From CAYXWH01 sp964468755 (lineage in GTDB: Bacteria > Chloroflexota > Dehalococcoidia > Dehalococcoidales > RBG-16-60-22): a stretch of 27,552 nucleotides of DNA. Numbering within the stretch: the stretch's first letter is position 1; each line of letters opens with the position of its first letter. Positions 7,528 to 14,323 of the stretch are shown in pieces. The notes below the pieces were generated by a model. The model was given only the letters and a program-made list of their open reading frames with translations. It had not been told where the DNA came from and made no database searches. A program made the position numbers and the translations under genes. The stretch covers positions 1 to 27,552 of the forward strand of contig CAYXWH010000016.1 of the NCBI GenBank assembly GCA_964468755.1, read 5' to 3'.

Positions 7528-8166
7528 ATGGATTCCATATTTGATCCCGGTCTGGTGCTTGGCCTGCCCCTGTGGCAGCTGGATGGTGGTACTTTTATGT
7601 CCCGGGATGCGTACGGACATGTGGGAATAGTAGCCGGGGCAACGTGGCAGAAAGAGGGGCGGTATTTTGACGGAATTGACGATGACATTGATTTCGGCAA
7701 CCCGTCCGTGTTAAACATCACCGACGGCCTGACGATAGCCGCATGGTTTAGACCGTCCGGTATGGATGAACACGGTTATATAGTGAGCAAGTGCAATGGC
7801 AATAAGAGCAGTGGCTATTCTCTGTATTTAAGCGGCAGCACCGACCAGATACAGGTCATTGGGACAAATGGCGATAGTGCCAACAGCGATGCAGTATTCG
7901 TTGATGACGAAACCTGGGTTCACGCCGCCGTTATCGCCAAGGGGGGGCAGATTAATTTTTACCGCAATGCGGAATCTGCCGGCAATGCCAGCCGGACCAT
8001 CGCGGACCCATCCGCCAGTAAGTTGATGGTGGGTAATCGGGATTCCGGAACAACAGAACTTGTTTACTTTAAGGGCGTTATCGGGGAAATTCTGATATTC
8101 GGGAGAGCGTTAACTCCGCTTGAAATCCAGCGTATTTATCAAATGACCGGGTGGAGATATCGCTAA
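7528..8166 (+). CDS. LamG / concanavalin-A-like lectin domain protein
   Basis: 212 residues from ATG 7528, preferred over an upstream in-frame ATG at 7504 because GAGGTG lies 6 nt before it and the longer form would overlap the previous gene. The body is a single LamG-type jelly roll: 'GRYFDGIDDDIDFGNPSVLNI', 'LTIAAWFRPSG', 'YIVSKCNGNKSSGYSLYL', 'ETWVHAAVIAKGGQINFYRN' and the closing 'FKGVIGEILIFGRALTPLEI'. LamG folds bind sugars or proteins, often with calcium, so this is a candidate host-binding or surface-display protein of the particle. No signal peptide, consistent with assembly in the cytoplasm. It could also be a tail fibre. Confidence 0.8.
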   Translation: MDSIFDPGLVLGLPLWQLDGGTFMSRDAYGHVGIVAGATWQKEGRYFDGIDDDIDFGNPSVLNITDGLTIAAWFRPSGMDEHGYIVSKCNGNKSSGYSLYLSGSTDQIQVIGTNGDSANSDAVFVDDETWVHAAVIAKGGQINFYRNAESAGNASRTIADPSASKLMVGNRDSGTTELVYFKGVIGEILIFGRALTPLEIQRIYQMTGWRYR

Positions 8167-8187
8167 TCCGCAGAAGGGGGGTTCTCT

Positions 8188-8412
8188 ATGAAATATCGGG
8201 TGAGAGTAGATCTGAGCTTTGATAGTGAAGCTGATGCCGGGGCGTTGATGGCTTGTGCCAGGCAAATAAGTAATAAAGCGGTCAGCATCAATGAGGGGCA
8301 GGCACACGAGGAGATTTCCTTCTGTGACCTGGAAATCTGCCGGCATGATGAGAATATGCCCTGCACCCGGCTGGAGAGGCTTGAAATTAGAACACCGGGG
8401 GTGCAACCATGA
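8188..8412 (+). CDS. Small hypothetical protein of the capsid operon
   Basis: 74 residues, starting after a G-rich ribosome site (AAGGGGGG). 'KYRVRVDLSFDSEADAGALMACARQ' looks like a beta strand then helix, followed by 'HEEISFCDLEICRHDENMPC'. This is a small alpha/beta fold with four Cys (C43-type to C66-type region). Its TGA stop overlaps the ATG of the adaptor gene (ATGA), implying translational coupling. No family recognised; probably a particle component or assembly factor. Confidence 0.55.
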   Translation: MKYRVRVDLSFDSEADAGALMACARQISNKAVSINEGQAHEEISFCDLEICRHDENMPCTRLERLEIRTPGVQP

Positions 8413-9050
8413 ACCTAACCGAGATGAGAGCCTTGGTCCGGCGTGACCTTCATGACGAGGACGACGACAGCTATCGCTGGACCGATGATGAGCTTGACCG
8501 TCATATAACCCGTGCCGTAAGGGAATTTTCCGGGTACATTCCGTATGAGCGGCGGGTAACCCTGTCCACCACCGCCGGTTCCCGGGAAATGGACATTTCC
8601 GGTGTAACCGACCGGATTATGGTGGCGGCGGTGGAGTATCCGGTGGATAACTTTCCCCGGCGGTACCAGCCTTTTTCCCTGTGGGGAGATACCCTTACCG
8701 TGCTTGGTGACGAGGTTCCCGATGGCTCCGATGCCTACCTTTATTACGGCAAGCTGCACACTCTGGAGACCGGCAGTTCGACCGTTCCCGATCAGTATGA
8801 AGACCTGATCGCCGTCGGCGCCGGCGGCTTTGCGGCGATGGAATGGGCGGTCTATGCCACCAATCGGGTCAATGTTGGCGGCACGGTGACCCCCGGGGAA
8901 TTTCTCACCTGGGGGAATCAGAAACTGCGGCATTTTCGCAATGAGTTGAAGAGACTGGGGCGGAGAAACCGGGTGAGAATCGGTTCGCTTTATACGCCGT
9001 ACTACCCCGCGGTCTCCCAATCGACCGATTATGGTCCCCGGGAGAGATAA
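8409..9050 (+). CDS. Head-tail adaptor / connector protein
   Basis: 213 residues. The start 'MNLTEMRALVRRDLHDEDDDSYRWTDDELDRHITRAVREF' is the usual N-terminal signature of gp6/gp11-like adaptor proteins that plug onto the portal: helix, 'W-(T/S)-D-(D/E)-EL' turn, helix. A beta section ('RRVTLSTTAGSREMDISG', 'YLYYGKLHTL') and a helical bundle ('LIAVGAGGFAAMEWAVYA', 'LRHFRNELKRLGRRNRVRIG') follow. The gene overlaps both neighbours by 1-4 bases (ATGA before, TAATG after). Its presence argues that something was attached to the portal, even though no tail tube gene is seen. Confidence 0.75.
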   Translation: MNLTEMRALVRRDLHDEDDDSYRWTDDELDRHITRAVREFSGYIPYERRVTLSTTAGSREMDISGVTDRIMVAAVEYPVDNFPRRYQPFSLWGDTLTVLGDEVPDGSDAYLYYGKLHTLETGSSTVPDQYEDLIAVGAGGFAAMEWAVYATNRVNVGGTVTPGEFLTWGNQKLRHFRNELKRLGRRNRVRIGSLYTPYYPAVSQSTDYGPRER

Positions 9051-9325
9051 TGATGCTGGAGAAGGTGTATCGGTTACTATGGATGAGAATCGGCGGGCGC
9101 CCCTGGACGTATATCCTGCGCGATACCTGGCACAGGTTTGAGGGGCTGTGGATTATCGGTCTGGTGGCGGCGGGTGCGCTGCTGGGACACTGGCTGTGGG
9201 AGCTGATTTTCTGGTTGCTGCTGGTCTTTGCCCTGGGTTATATTGCCGGGCACCTCTTCTGGGGCACCAGGTACATCCCCGGTCAAAAGGGCCCAAAACA
9301 CAACGAAGATGGAGCCGGTCAATGA
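9050..9325 (+). CDS. Small two-helix membrane protein, possibly holin-like
   Basis: 91 residues, overlapping the previous stop (TAATG) and the next start (ATGA). The N-terminus is basic and amphipathic ('YRLLWMRIGGRPWTYILRDTW'); two hydrophobic helices follow at about 33-50 ('LWIIGLVAAGALLGHWLW') and 51-71 ('ELIFWLLLVFALGYIAGHLF'), then a polar tail. Holins can look like this, but so can membrane-docking proteins, and no endolysin gene is next to it. The Trp-rich first 30 residues are unusual. Function not known. Confidence 0.55.
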   Translation: MMLEKVYRLLWMRIGGRPWTYILRDTWHRFEGLWIIGLVAAGALLGHWLWELIFWLLLVFALGYIAGHLFWGTRYIPGQKGPKHNEDGAGQ

Positions 9326-11325
9326 GAAGTCTTACGGAAACATTATTAACCGCTCAACAGCAGTCGGCGACTATCCCCTATGTTAAGGTTGAAGTGAATA
9401 ACAAGATTGCCGGTGTCGTCAGGTATGGCTGGTCACGACTCTACACGGGGTCTGAGGATGACTATTATCATGCCCTCACCATACCCGGCGATGGCTCCCT
9501 CGTCAGAGCCAGGGTAACCCTGCCGGCTGATTCCCGTAAACTCTACCGTCAGCGGGTGGCTGACCCGGCACCGGACAGCGATTTCAGCCAGTGGACGTAT
9601 ATCAATGAGTATAATGCCGTGGTAGTGGCCGCGGCTTCGCTGGGGAGTGAGGTCTCCATAGTCTGGATAAAGACAAACCGGGAAATCCGCCGTATCAAGA
9701 GCACCGACTACGGGGCTAACTGGGGCAGTTCCGAGCTTGTTGACTATACTCCGACCACCGCCATCAATGGACTGGCGGCGGCTTATAAGCCCGGCGGCGA
9801 CCTGGCTCTCTTCTACGCTGACCAGGCAACCCTCTATGCCCAGAAGTGTGTTTCCGGTCAGTGGCAGAACCGGGTAGCCTGGGATGAGACCGCCAGTGAC
9901 TTGTCCGGTGTTGCCGTTGTCTATGATGGCGACTGGAACCTGCTGGTGACCGGGCAGGATTCAACAGATAACTATAAACTGTGGAGCCTGATTTACGGTG
10001 ATGGTGGCGATGTTGCTGCCGGGAGCTGGTCGGAACTCAAAGAGCTTGCCTCAGCACCTTCCGGAGGCGACTTTGAATACCGGCAGCCGTTTATGGACAG
10101 CCCGGATGTTTACCGCTGTTTCTATGTGGAGAAGTTCACCGGCAATCAGTCGTATAACCGCCCCTTCTGGACCCATTCCGTCCTGGACACCGGTTTTATC
10201 GATAGCCTCTGGCGGGAGCCGGTGCCGTTCAATCTGTCGTTGGAATATGGTCTGGCTATAGCCCATCATGGCGAGTACTGCTGGCTGTCCGTTCCCGCCG
10301 GTGTCTGGAGGGCTGCACTGGCACCGGCGAGCCTTGATCTGTCGGCGGATGTTATCGGGGTGCGACAGGAGGTGGGGGCAGGCGAGGGCAGGATAGCCAT
10401 TGAGCTGCGGAATGACTGCGGGCAGTATGCTTCACCGGGGCAGGGGAGCCTGGCGGTTCTTGACATCGGCGCTCAGCTGGACTTCAGTCCGGGCTATGTA
10501 ACTACCGGCGGCAGCGAAGTAAGCTCCGGGCAGACCTTCTCCATCGATAGCTATGAGCATACCAGTTCCGGCGGGAAAGCCAGCCTGGTTCTCCATGCCG
10601 GGGATGGCTGGAAAGCCCTGTCTCAGTGGCGAGCCCGGCACCAGTTCCGCTGGAACAAGAGCGCTGACAACATGAACGTCAAAGATATACTGGCTTTGGT
10701 GCTGGCCAGGGCTGGCTTGAAACTTGAAGTGATATCGCAGTCGTCGGTTGTTACCGGCTTCTATCCGGACTTCACCATCAGCCCGGGTACCGGTGGCCGG
10801 GAGGTTATTACCCGGCTGCTCTCGTTTGTTCCCGATGTCATCTTTATCGAGGGCTGCCGGGCTTGTCTCGTTAATCCACTACCGGCGGACAGCTCGGTCT
10901 ACAGCTACGGTAACGGACACCGGATATTTGACGGGAGCTACCGGACAGGAGCCTGGGGAATCAACCGGGTGCAGGTGGAGGGCTATGATACCGGTAGCGA
11001 AGACGTGATTATCGTTGAGAGCTTCCAGTGGGATGAAATTGACCGGCTTTACGACCGGTTACAGCAGCTTCAGGACCGGAATATAGGCACCGCCGCGGTC
11101 GCCGGTGAGCGGGGAGATGCCTGGCTGAGAGAAGCCGGGATAGAATCGGTCAGTGGGAATATCCAGGTGCCGGTCAATTGCGGGCAGCAGTTGTATGACG
11201 TGATTGATATAACCGATAGCCGGGCCGGACTGAGCGCCGCCAAAAGGCGGGTACTTGGCTGGGTGCTGGTGTATCATCCCTACCGGGGTGACTATTATCA
11301 GCGGTTATCGCTGGGGGCAGTATAG
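9322..11325 (+). CDS. Large particle protein: Asp-box propeller-like N-half, baseplate-hub-like C-half
   Basis: 667 residues from ATG 9322, which overlaps the previous stop as ATGA; the frame is open further upstream to 9148, but that part lies inside the membrane-protein gene. Residues about 90-335 are a series of beta repeats with one exact Asp-box (S127-x-D-x-G-x-x-W134), a sialidase/BNR propeller motif. Residues about 340-667 resemble tail hub / late-control-D-like proteins: 'VIGVRQEVGAGEGRIAIELRND', 'FSPGYVT', 'MNVKDILALVLARAGLKLEV', 'INRVQVEGYD', 'QLYDVIDITD', 'LGWVLVYHPYRGDYYQRLSL'. The following gene encodes a possible OB-fold partner, as hub and spike genes often pair. Inferred role: receptor-contacting hub at the portal vertex. 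Enzyme activity is not implied by one Asp-box. Confidence 0.65.
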   Translation: MRSLTETLLTAQQQSATIPYVKVEVNNKIAGVVRYGWSRLYTGSEDDYYHALTIPGDGSLVRARVTLPADSRKLYRQRVADPAPDSDFSQWTYINEYNAVVVAAASLGSEVSIVWIKTNREIRRIKSTDYGANWGSSELVDYTPTTAINGLAAAYKPGGDLALFYADQATLYAQKCVSGQWQNRVAWDETASDLSGVAVVYDGDWNLLVTGQDSTDNYKLWSLIYGDGGDVAAGSWSELKELASAPSGGDFEYRQPFMDSPDVYRCFYVEKFTGNQSYNRPFWTHSVLDTGFIDSLWREPVPFNLSLEYGLAIAHHGEYCWLSVPAGVWRAALAPASLDLSADVIGVRQEVGAGEGRIAIELRNDCGQYASPGQGSLAVLDIGAQLDFSPGYVTTGGSEVSSGQTFSIDSYEHTSSGGKASLVLHAGDGWKALSQWRARHQFRWNKSADNMNVKDILALVLARAGLKLEVISQSSVVTGFYPDFTISPGTGGREVITRLLSFVPDVIFIEGCRACLVNPLPADSSVYSYGNGHRIFDGSYRTGAWGINRVQVEGYDTGSEDVIIVESFQWDEIDRLYDRLQQLQDRNIGTAAVAGERGDAWLREAGIESVSGNIQVPVNCGQQLYDVIDITDSRAGLSAAKRRVLGWVLVYHPYRGDYYQRLSLGAV

Positions 11326-11354
11326 GTATGGTTGCCATTCAGGAGGGGGGAGCA

Positions 11355-11567
11355 ATGAGACTGAAAAAAGGGGTGCTGAGAAACTTTAATTCGGGTAACT
11401 ACACGGCTACCATCCAGCTTGCCGGGAGCTACAAGGTTTATCTGGAGGAGGTCGCCGTAGCCAGGAATATGTCTGCTTCGGAAATGATTACCGGTCGAAA
11501 AGTGGCTGTGGTCTTCTTTGATGAGCATAACCCCAGGGAAGCGGTGGTGGTGGCGGTCTATACCTGA
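11355..11567 (+). CDS. Small OB-fold-like baseplate/spike protein
   Basis: 70 residues from ATG 11355, preferred over the upstream ATG at 11328 because AGGAGGGGGG lies directly before it. The chain is a run of short strands ('KGVLRNFNSGNYTATIQLAG', 'YKVYLEEVAVARN', 'MITGRKVAVVFFDEHNPREA', 'VVVAVY') that fits an OB barrel as in the N-terminal part of gpV/gp45-type spike proteins. No helix-rich or trimeric spike extension follows, so it would be a minimal version. Its last 10 bases overlap the end of the convergent signal peptidase gene. Last gene of the particle operon. Confidence 0.55.
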   Translation: MRLKKGVLRNFNSGNYTATIQLAGSYKVYLEEVAVARNMSASEMITGRKVAVVFFDEHNPREAVVVAVYT

Positions 11568-12472
11568 CGCTTCTTCGGGTGAGCGTTACGGAAAGTATCC
11601 TTCTTGCCGGGGCGCTGGTGATTGCGGACGCAACCCGGCGGGAAGGAGTCCTTCTCCTGATGTGTTCCCGGTTCCTTTTCCATGGCGGTGGCTTTTGGCT
11701 GAGGCTCGGTCGCTTCGAGTTGCTCCATTCTTTCCATCATCTTCATCAGCACCCGGTTCTGTTCCGCGGAGCTATTCTTTAACTCATGGGATGCCTCGGC
11801 GAGACCCTGGATAGCGCTGGTGTGGCTGGCAAGGTGCTGGGCATATTCGGCGATAGCCGCCGCGAACTTTTCCAGCGCCTGTTCCGTTGATTCCATCTTT
11901 TGTTCCGTGTGCTCTATTTTTCGGGTCAGTACCAGGTTGGTGCGGTGGCTCTCCTGGATTGCCGGGGCGAAAATGCCCCGTTGCAGCCATCTGCCCGTCT
12001 GGGTCACCTCTCCGCTGTAGAGGAAGAAAGCAAAAAGGGCGAGGGCAATAGCGGTGAAGATGAGGCCCTGACTGCTTTGCAGGAAAAGGAGGGGGAAGCC
12101 AAGGAAAGGTATCTGGTCGCCGACCGTACCTCTCAGGTCTCCGGGCATTATCGTAAACGGGTCTTCGCCGGTATTGTCTCCGGCGGTGCGGTAAGTCAAC
12201 CGTGGCGTAGTATTTATTTTAATCACCCGGTGGGCGATTACCGGCGGATAGCTATAGTAGTCACGTATCAACTTGGGGACGTTATAGACAATGATATCAC
12301 CCACTTCCACGTTATTGGGGTCCGTCGGCTCAATCACCAGTAGATTGCCGGACTTCAGCGTGGGTTCCATGCTGGAGCCAAAAATGGGCATAAAGGGCAT
12401 GGTCCCTCTGACGGAGAGGAACCCGACGATACAGGCTACTATTATGATTGTCAGTGTAATGGCTCGCTTCAT
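11558..12472 (-). CDS. SipW-type signal peptidase I with long coiled-coil tail
   Basis: 304 residues. It has an N-terminal membrane helix (about 4-20), the catalytic box 'GSSMEPTL' with Ser34, and a histidine (H81 in 'VIAHRVIKI') where bacterial type I enzymes have lysine; this Ser-His pairing marks the ER/archaeal/SipW class. The 'AGDNTGEDPF' box follows (about 97-106), then a second membrane helix (about 137-153). Usual SipW proteins end soon after. Here a further 150 residues form a heptad-rich coiled coil ('TRKIEHTEQKMESTEQALEK', 'EQNRVLMKMMERMEQLEA') and a basic end. AAAGGG precedes the ATG. It lies 46 bp after the TasA-like gene, whose product is its likely substrate. The C-terminal end overlaps the capsid operon's last gene by 10 bp. 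Confidence 0.88.
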   Translation of the reverse strand: MKRAITLTIIIVACIVGFLSVRGTMPFMPIFGSSMEPTLKSGNLLVIEPTDPNNVEVGDIIVYNVPKLIRDYYSYPPVIAHRVIKINTTPRLTYRTAGDNTGEDPFTIMPGDLRGTVGDQIPFLGFPLLFLQSSQGLIFTAIALALFAFFLYSGEVTQTGRWLQRGIFAPAIQESHRTNLVLTRKIEHTEQKMESTEQALEKFAAAIAEYAQHLASHTSAIQGLAEASHELKNSSAEQNRVLMKMMERMEQLEATEPQPKATAMEKEPGTHQEKDSFPPGCVRNHQRPGKKDTFRNAHPKKRQV

Positions 12473-12518
12473 GATTTGCCCTTTATGGATTCACCCGGAT
12501 TATATGGACTGTCTCTCC

Positions 12519-13577
12519 TTATCGCTGGTTGACCTCGCAGTAGAACTCGGGGGTGATGCTCCAGTCATCCCCCCATTCATTCGGGTCACCGGAGGTCAGG
12601 TTATAGCCGCCGCCGATGACTTTCACGGTATAGCTTTCGGCGGCACTACCTTCTATGTTAAAGATAGCCACCCCGTTTTCCAGGCTGAGTACCTGGTAAT
12701 GAGGCGTCTCGCCGGCTTCGATGGAGTCTGCCACGTATATCTTCATATTGAGGTGCCGGTAGGCCAGGTTCAGGTTACCGGTATTGGTCAGGTAGATATT
12801 GAACATCAGGTCGCCGGTATATGCCGGGTGCGGGGTTACCGTAAACAGGTCACCCTTGGGCACGGCTCCGTCGATTATCGGTGGCGTCTCGTAGCCGACA
12901 GCTACGTAGACCTGGGTGCAATAAGCCGGGCGGGTCGGGCTTTGCCCTACGAGGCTGACCCCTGCCTGGAGGGCATCGATCTCTTCCCATGTCCAGGCAG
13001 TGCCGGTGCTGGGATTAACCGTCCACTGGAAAGAGCTGGTAACGAAGGTGCTGCCTTCGGTTGTTTCGACCGGGCTTTCATAGACGGTACCGTTGATTTT
13101 GATGACCGCCCGGGCATAGGCTCGCCGGTCTTGGCCGTCGTTAAAGCCGGCAAAGCGGAAGTAAACGGCAACCATGGCGATATCACCTGAGCCCTGTATA
13201 TGGTCGGTGAGTTGATAGAGGTCTCGTTGGTAGTGAGGGGTATTCCGGGTATATACAAATGTGTCCCAGTCATCAGCGGTAGTCTCGTCTACCTTGTCCC
13301 AGTGTTCTCCGTCATCGGGGGATTGAAACGGGATGTTGGTCTCATCACCGGCGGCATCGGGTACAATGATTTCCAGGTTGTATCCCGGGTGTGGCAGGAT
13401 GGAATCCCAGTCAGGCTGGCTGATTTCCGGAGCCTCGGTAACGGTGGTGATATTCGCACCGGACGGCGTGACTTCGAGCGTTGCCGTGGCAACGCTGAAG
13501 GTGTAGGCATACGTGCCGACACTGACTGCCAGTGCCAGAAAGAGGCCTCCAATTAGTAGTACCAGTTTCCGTTTCAT
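12519..13577 (-). CDS. TasA/camelysin-like exported protein, long form
   Basis: 352 residues. The signal peptide 'MKRKLVLLIGGLFLALAVSV' ends in GTYA|YTFS, the A-Y type cleavage site typical of SipW substrates. The centre (about 60-230) is a beta-rich insert ('TFVYTRNTPHYQRDLYQLTD', 'GDIAMVAVYFRFAGFNDGQ', 'VIKINGTVYESPVETTEGST') that the shorter paralogue lacks. The last 110 residues ('YTGDLMFNIYLTNTGNLNLA', 'YRHLNMKIYV', 'VKVIGGGYNL') align with the paralogue and end in YCEVNQR. SipW substrates of Bacillus form biofilm fibres or surface metalloproteases; no HExxH zinc motif is seen here, so a structural role is more likely. It is encoded directly before the signal peptidase. Confidence 0.8.
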   Translation of the reverse strand: MKRKLVLLIGGLFLALAVSVGTYAYTFSVATATLEVTPSGANITTVTEAPEISQPDWDSILPHPGYNLEIIVPDAAGDETNIPFQSPDDGEHWDKVDETTADDWDTFVYTRNTPHYQRDLYQLTDHIQGSGDIAMVAVYFRFAGFNDGQDRRAYARAVIKINGTVYESPVETTEGSTFVTSSFQWTVNPSTGTAWTWEEIDALQAGVSLVGQSPTRPAYCTQVYVAVGYETPPIIDGAVPKGDLFTVTPHPAYTGDLMFNIYLTNTGNLNLAYRHLNMKIYVADSIEAGETPHYQVLSLENGVAIFNIEGSAAESYTVKVIGGGYNLTSGDPNEWGDDWSITPEFYCEVNQR

Positions 13578-13616
13578 TGCTTCCCTTATTATCCGCTGGT
13601 GATTTGTTATATCTGG

Positions 13617-13651
13617 TGGGGTGGCAGGGGTTCATATCCCCCGCCACCCTA
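13617..13651. terminator. Long GC hairpin between the two TasA-like genes
   Basis: A 12-bp stem (13619-13630 with 13638-13649, one A-C mismatch when read on the plus strand; two weaker pairs extend it to 13617/13651) around the 7-nt loop TTCATAT. It lies downstream of the short TasA-like gene and upstream of the long one, both minus strand. No T-run follows on the minus strand, so partial termination or mRNA stabilisation is more likely than full termination. It could set different amounts of the two subunits. Confidence 0.5.
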
Positions 13652-13671
13652 TGGTTAATACTATTTCGCTA

Positions 13672-14223
13672 TTACCTCTGGGCAACTTCACAGAACAGGA
13701 CCGGGTCCTCGTAATCGCTGCCCCAGTTGGCTCCCTTATAGATGTGAGTGATGTAGAAACCGCTATCGACCTTGATACAGTAGTTATCTGAGCCACCCTG
13801 CTGGTTGATGAACAGGTCAACCCCGCCATTACCAATCGTCAGCAGGGCATAATCATCATCGTTGGTGATATTGTCACCGTTAATATCAACGGTGGCGTCG
13901 CCCGAAGTTTCCACCATGACCTTAAGCGCCAGAATGCGGTAACATTTCACCAGTTCATCGGCGTTGGCGAGGTATACGGTGGCTACCAGGTCACCGGTGT
14001 AAGTGGAAGCGCTGGTATCCACGTTAAACAGGGTACCGCTACCGATTGACCCCTTGAAGAAACCGTAGGGAGACCAGTCAGGCACCGGGCTGGTGTTATC
14101 CGGGGTGACCGCGGCAAAGTCAGAGGTGGCATTGGTTACGGTAAGCGTGGTGGTGGCATTAATCCAGCCGTAGGCAAACACACTGCCGGTGATAGCCAGT
14201 GCCAGTAGCATGGCTCCCAACAG
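13672..14223 (-). CDS. TasA/camelysin-like exported protein, short form, start lost in the assembly gap
   Basis: About 184 visible residues; the first few are hidden by the N run. The visible part begins within a signal peptide ('LLGAMLLALAITGSVFA') with an A|Y site (VFA|YGW) like its neighbour. The domain 'YTGDLVATVYLANADELVKC' - 'YRILALKVMVE' - 'YCIKVDSGFYITH' matches the end of the long form and closes with FCEVAQR. An insertion contains a dockerin/EF-hand-like calcium loop, DINGDNITNDDD (13852-13887). Expected to be exported and cut by the SipW-type peptidase 1.2 kb downstream. Likely a subunit of a surface fibre (inference). Confidence 0.78.
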   Translation of the reverse strand: MLGAMLLALAITGSVFAYGWINATTTLTVTNATSDFAAVTPDNTSPVPDWSPYGFFKGSIGSGTLFNVDTSASTYTGDLVATVYLANADELVKCYRILALKVMVETSGDATVDINGDNITNDDDYALLTIGNGGVDLFINQQGGSDNYCIKVDSGFYITHIYKGANWGSDYEDPVLFCEVAQR

Positions 14224-14323
14224 NNNNNNNNNNNNNNNNNNNNNNNNNNNNNNNNNNNNNNNNNNNNNNNNNNNNNNNNNNNNNNNNNNNNNNNNNNNNN
14301 NNNNNNNNNNNNNNNNNNNNNNN
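14224..14323. other. Assembly gap (100 Ns)
   Basis: A run of exactly 100 N, the usual placeholder for a scaffold join of unknown length. It hides the 3' end of the NarL-type regulator and the start of the short TasA-like gene, and it makes a false single reading frame across both. Additional genes could be missing here. Confidence 0.97.

Noticed and set aside
8415..9020. 201-codon minus-strand frame opposite the adaptor gene
   Set aside because: Composition is Gly/Arg/Pro-rich antisense of a real gene, with no start signal.
9148..9321. 58-codon upstream extension of the hub-like protein
   Set aside because: It lies inside the membrane-protein gene in another frame, has no ribosome site, and ATG 9322 overlaps the upstream stop in the usual coupled way.
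12291..13190. 299-codon plus-strand frame opposite the TasA-like gene
   Set aside because: Runs antisense to two clear genes (signal peptidase start and TasA-like protein) and shows no family motif.
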